Positions 6,577 to 9,010 of a stretch of 9,010 nt of DNA are shown here, in pieces (the stretch's first letter is position 1; every line of letters begins with the position of its first letter). A program made the translations under genes and the position numbers. Where the stretch lies: the NCBI GenBank assembly GCA_030148045.1, contig JASBUE010000204.1, positions 1 through 9,010 on the forward strand, given 5' to 3'. This DNA comes from Candidatus Tenderia sp. GTDB taxonomy: Bacteria > Pseudomonadota > Gammaproteobacteria > Tenderiales > Tenderiaceae. The notes below the pieces were generated by a model, which had not been told where the DNA came from, ran no database searches, and saw nothing but the letters and a program-made list of their open reading frames with translations.

Positions 6577-8312
6577 AACACACCTCCGGCCAGCTGCACG
6601 GCCTGATTCTGATTGGCCGCGTGACGCGGCTGCGCCACGTTCAGATTGTCCGGCGCGATGTTCATCAGGCGCAGGGCGCCGCTCATGACCTTGGCAAATA
6701 CCGGCGCGGCCACCTGGCCGCCGTGATAATCCCCCAGCATGGGGTCCTGTATCACCACCACCATGGCCAGGCGCGGCCGGGAGGCGGGAGCGATACCGGC
6801 GAACAGGGCGGCATACCGGTCATCGGCATAACCGCCGCGCCCGGTCCGGTGCACGGTACCGGTCTTGCCGGCGATGCGATAGCCATCAACCCCCGCCTGC
6901 CTGCCGGTACCCTCGTCCGTGACCACGCTTTCCAGCATGTGGCTCACCTGGGCGGCCACCTCGGCCGACATCACCCGCTCACCCTTGGGCGCCTCATCCA
7001 GCTTGAGAAAGGAAACAGGCTTGAGCAGGCCGTCATTGGACAGCACGGCATAGGCCCGCACCAACTGCAAGGCGGTGACCTGGATGCCGTAACCATAGGC
7101 GCGGCTGGCCTGCTGCACCGGCGACCAACGCCAGTAGTCACCGATCCGGCCGTCCGCCTCGCCGGGAAAGCGGCTGCCGCTGCTGAGGCCGAAGCCGACC
7201 CGGTCGAGCGCCTTCCACAGCTCTTCCGCCGTCATGGAGAGGGCGATCTTGGTGGCGCCGATATTGCTCGACTTCTGCAGGATTTTGGTGATGTCGATCT
7301 CGCCGTAGTTGACGGCGTCACGGATGGTGTTGTTACCGACGCGCAGATAACCGGGCGCGGTATTGATCATCGTCTTGGGTTTGATCCTGTCCAGCTCCAG
7401 GGCCGCCGCCACGGTAAACGGCTTCATGGTGTAACCGGGTTCGAAGACGTCGGTCACCGCCCGGTTGCGATAATTGGCCGATTCGAAACTGGCGCGGTTG
7501 TTGGGATTGAAGCTGGGCTGGTTGACCATGGCCAACACCTCGCCGGTCTGCACGTCCAGGATCACGGCCGATGCGGAACGGGCGCGGTTGGTCTTCACCG
7601 AGGCCTTCAGTTCACGATAGGCCAGATACTGCAGGCGGCGGTCGATGCTGAGCACGACGTCCTCGCCCTGCTGCGGCTCGGTGATGCTTTCCACATCCTC
7701 CACCACTTCGCCCATGTTGTTCTTTAATACCCGCTTGCCGCCCTTGATACCGCGCAGGTGCTCGTCCAGGACCAGTTCGATGCCCTCCTGGCCACGGTCG
7801 TCGATATCGGTGAAACCGACCACATGGCCGGCCACCTCGGCCATGGGATAGTAGCGTCGATATTCACGCTGCAGCGCCACGCCCGGCACCGCCAGACGCC
7901 TGACCTTGTTCGCCAGCTCAGGCGACACGTGGCGTTTGAGGTAGACGAACTCGCGCCCGGCGCGCTCGGCCACACGCTGTTGCAGTTCGCCTGCATCCAG
8001 CTCCAACACCTTGGCCAGTTGCACCACCTTGGCCGCACCTTGATTATCCAGATACACTTGAGGATTGACCCACACCGAGTCCACCGGCGTGCTGATGGCC
8101 AGCGGTTCGCCGTTGCGGTCCGTGACGACACCACGGTTGGCGGCCAGCTCCATGGTCAGCAGGGCACGGGCGTCGCCCTGGCCCTGCAGAAAGTCGCGTT
8201 CGATCCATTGCAGATAGACCGCGCGCCAGCCCAGCACCATGGCCGCCAGCAACAACAGTCCGAGCAGCAGCCGACGCCGTGCCGCGTTCCTTTTTGTATC
8301 CCAGCTATTCAA
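6573..8312 (-). CDS. ftsI: FtsI (PBP3), septal class B penicillin-binding protein with Ser-to-Tyr at the SxxK nucleophile
   Basis: FtsI is the division-specific DD-transpeptidase that crosslinks the glycan made by FtsW. The 579-residue product has a cytoplasmic N-terminus, one membrane anchor (about 14-33), a pedestal/dimerisation domain (about 58-210, opening with NRGVVTDRNGEPLA) and a transpeptidase domain (about 245-550). SxN (S348-S349-N350 in QKSSNIGATK) and KTG (483-485 in AGKTGTVHR) are intact. The SxxK motif, however, reads FEPGYTMKP (290-298): Tyr294 replaces the acyl-accepting serine (S307 in E. coli), with Lys297 retained. The frame is otherwise full length and undamaged, so I list it as a CDS and not a pseudogene. 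If the tyrosine is real, the protein should lack normal transpeptidase activity. The start is TTG at 8312-8310, overlapping the ftsL stop as TTGA. An in-frame TAA lies just upstream and the next Met is inside the membrane helix, so no better start exists. Confidence 0.95.
   Translation of the reverse strand: MNSWDTKRNAARRRLLLGLLLLAAMVLGWRAVYLQWIERDFLQGQGDARALLTMELAANRGVVTDRNGEPLAISTPVDSVWVNPQVYLDNQGAAKVVQLAKVLELDAGELQQRVAERAGREFVYLKRHVSPELANKVRRLAVPGVALQREYRRYYPMAEVAGHVVGFTDIDDRGQEGIELVLDEHLRGIKGGKRVLKNNMGEVVEDVESITEPQQGEDVVLSIDRRLQYLAYRELKASVKTNRARSASAVILDVQTGEVLAMVNQPSFNPNNRASFESANYRNRAVTDVFEPGYTMKPFTVAAALELDRIKPKTMINTAPGYLRVGNNTIRDAVNYGEIDITKILQKSSNIGATKIALSMTAEELWKALDRVGFGLSSGSRFPGEADGRIGDYWRWSPVQQASRAYGYGIQVTALQLVRAYAVLSNDGLLKPVSFLKLDEAPKGERVMSAEVAAQVSHMLESVVTDEGTGRQAGVDGYRIAGKTGTVHRTGRGGYADDRYAALFAGIAPASRPRLAMVVVIQDPMLGDYHGGQVAAPVFAKVMSGALRLMNIAPDNLNVAQPRHAANQNQAVQLAGGVL
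6582..6587 (-). promoter_or_regulatory. Shine-Dalgarno site of murE
   Basis: The minus strand reads GGAGGT within the last codons of ftsI, 5 bases before the ATG at 6576-6574. It supports that ATG over the in-frame Met5 and Met7 codons as the murE start. Confidence 0.75.
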
Positions 8313-8623
8313 GGTTTAATGACCACCACCTGTTGCGGCTCGGGCAACACCATGCCCAAACGCTTGCGCGCAATCGACTCGACGCGGCCATGGGCCGCCC
8401 ATGTGCTCTGCTCCAGCTGCAGCTGGCCCCATTCCACATCCATCCGGTCCTGCGCCCGCTTCAAGTCCTGCAGTTCGGCGAACAGGGTGCGGCTTTGATA
8501 TTTGGCGTACACCACTGCCAGCGCCGAGGCCAACACGGCCAGGGCCAGTACGATCATCAGGCCCGTGCGCCAGGCACGGCCGTCACCGGCCTGCGCCTCC
8601 CGCGCCTTCACCGCCGCCCTCAT
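8309..8623 (-). CDS. ftsL: FtsL, bitopic cell division protein
   Basis: FtsL is a small inner-membrane protein that forms the FtsQLB complex and helps activate FtsWI. The 104-residue product has about 20 mostly charged cytoplasmic residues, a single membrane helix (about 21-40), then a periplasmic stretch rich in Leu, Glu, Gln and Arg (about 42-78) consistent with the FtsL coiled coil. It ends with RVESIARKRLGMVLPEPQQ (80-98); the ARxxLGM-type segment followed by P is typical of proteobacterial FtsL. Sequence conservation in this family is low, so size, topology and position between rsmH and ftsI carry much of the identification. The ATG start overlaps the rsmH stop as ATGA. Upstream only GGAAAAGG lies close to the start, so the ribosome site is weak. 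The stop overlaps the TTG of ftsI. Confidence 0.93.
   Translation of the reverse strand: MRAAVKAREAQAGDGRAWRTGLMIVLALAVLASALAVVYAKYQSRTLFAELQDLKRAQDRMDVEWGQLQLEQSTWAAHGRVESIARKRLGMVLPEPQQVVVIKP
8323..8330 (-). promoter_or_regulatory. Possible Shine-Dalgarno site of ftsI
   Basis: The minus strand reads GGTGGTGG near the end of ftsL, with a 10-base spacer to the TTG start at 8312. The match is moderate and the spacing long, so initiation of ftsI probably depends largely on coupling to ftsL translation. Confidence 0.4.
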
Positions 8624-9010
8624 ACCTTTTCCGCCACCCGCAATACGGCGCTGCGGGCACGCGGGTTCTCCGCCACCTCTTCAGCCGAGGCGCGGATCGA
8701 TTTGCCGACCAGGCGCAGCTTGGGATTCAACTGTTCCACCGTCACCGGCAGATCGGGTGGAAAATCGTCACCCCTGGCCTGGTTGCGCATAAAACGTTTA
8801 ACGATGCGGTCCTCCAGCGAGTGAAAGCTGATCACTGCCAGACGCCCGCCGGCGCCGAGCACCTCCACCACCTGCTCTAAACAGCTGCGCAAGTCCTCCA
8901 GCTCCTGGTTGATAAAGATCCGGATACCCTGAAAACTGCGCGTGGCCGGATGCTTGTCCTGCTCGCGCTGCCTGGGCATGACCGACTGGATGACCTCCAC
9001 CAGCCGACCC
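8620..9010 (-). CDS. rsmH: RsmH (MraW), 16S rRNA m4C1402 methyltransferase, C-terminal part
   Basis: Only the last 129 codons are present; the start lies beyond the right edge. The visible frame begins GRLVEVIQ and contains KHPATRSFQGIRIFINQEL (19-37 of the fragment), GGRLAVISFHSLEDRIVKRF (54-73) and EEVAENPRARSAVLRVAE (110-127). These are the conserved C-terminal blocks of RsmH, the SAM-dependent enzyme that N4-methylates C1402 of 16S rRNA in the ribosomal P site. The missing N-terminal part would carry the SAM-binding motifs. A Val codon at 9000 read as a start would be spurious, because the conserved reading continues upstream to the edge. RsmH is the gene normally preceding ftsL in proteobacterial dcw clusters, and its stop overlaps ftsL as ATGA. 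Confidence 0.96.
   Translation of the reverse strand, partial: GRLVEVIQSVMPRQREQDKHPATRSFQGIRIFINQELEDLRSCLEQVVEVLGAGGRLAVISFHSLEDRIVKRFMRNQARGDDFPPDLPVTVEQLNPKLRLVGKSIRASAEEVAENPRARSAVLRVAEKV

Noticed and set aside
6621..7727. A 368-codon plus-strand frame opposite ftsI.
   Set aside because: It is the reverse-complement shadow of a conserved transpeptidase domain; the product shows no recognisable motifs.
6573..8312. Calling ftsI a pseudogene because of the missing serine.
   Set aside because: The frame is full length, the other active-site motifs are conserved, and the change is one base. Decay is not otherwise visible, so it is reported as a CDS with an anomalous residue.

Overview
The window is a GC-rich, gene-packed stretch of a bacterial chromosome. 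It holds the central part of the division and cell wall (dcw) gene cluster. All genes lie on the minus strand, so transcription runs from high to low coordinates: rsmH (3' part only), ftsL, ftsI, murE, murF, mraY, murD, ftsW, and the first 15 codons of murG. This gene order is the classic proteobacterial one. Protein sequences such as MraY (360 residues, nearly collinear with the E. coli enzyme), MurE with a DNPR meso-diaminopimelate motif, and the RsmH C-terminus point to a Gammaproteobacterium. I cannot name the genus; a purple-sulfur or sulfur-oxidiser-like (Chromatiales-type) lineage is only a guess.

Layout by coordinate: murG start (1-45), ftsW (42-1256), murD (1253-2611), mraY (2616-3698), murF (3698-5086), murE (5083-6576), ftsI (6573-8312), ftsL (8309-8623), rsmH C-terminal part (8620-9010). 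Almost every junction is a 4-base stop/start overlap (ATGA, GTGA or TTGA). murF/mraY overlap by one base (TGATG), and mraY/murD are separated by 4 bases. There is no intergenic space, and I see no RNA gene, mobile element, terminator or CRISPR array. The whole window reads as one translationally coupled operon.

How the genes work together: MurD, MurE and MurF add D-Glu, meso-DAP and D-Ala-D-Ala to UDP-MurNAc-peptide in the cytoplasm. MraY moves the product onto undecaprenyl phosphate (lipid I), and MurG would add GlcNAc (lipid II). FtsW polymerises lipid II and FtsI crosslinks it at the septum, with FtsL as part of the FtsQLB activator. RsmH methylates 16S rRNA and is the usual first enzyme gene of this cluster.

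One observation stands out. In ftsI the catalytic serine of the SxxK motif (FEPGSTxKP in the family) reads as tyrosine (residue 294, codon at 7431-7433), while the SxN and KTG motifs and the full-length frame are intact. A single base separates TAC from a serine codon, so this is either a sequence error or a transpeptidase that lacks its nucleophile. Otherwise the region is an ordinary dcw cluster, and I found no new system in it.
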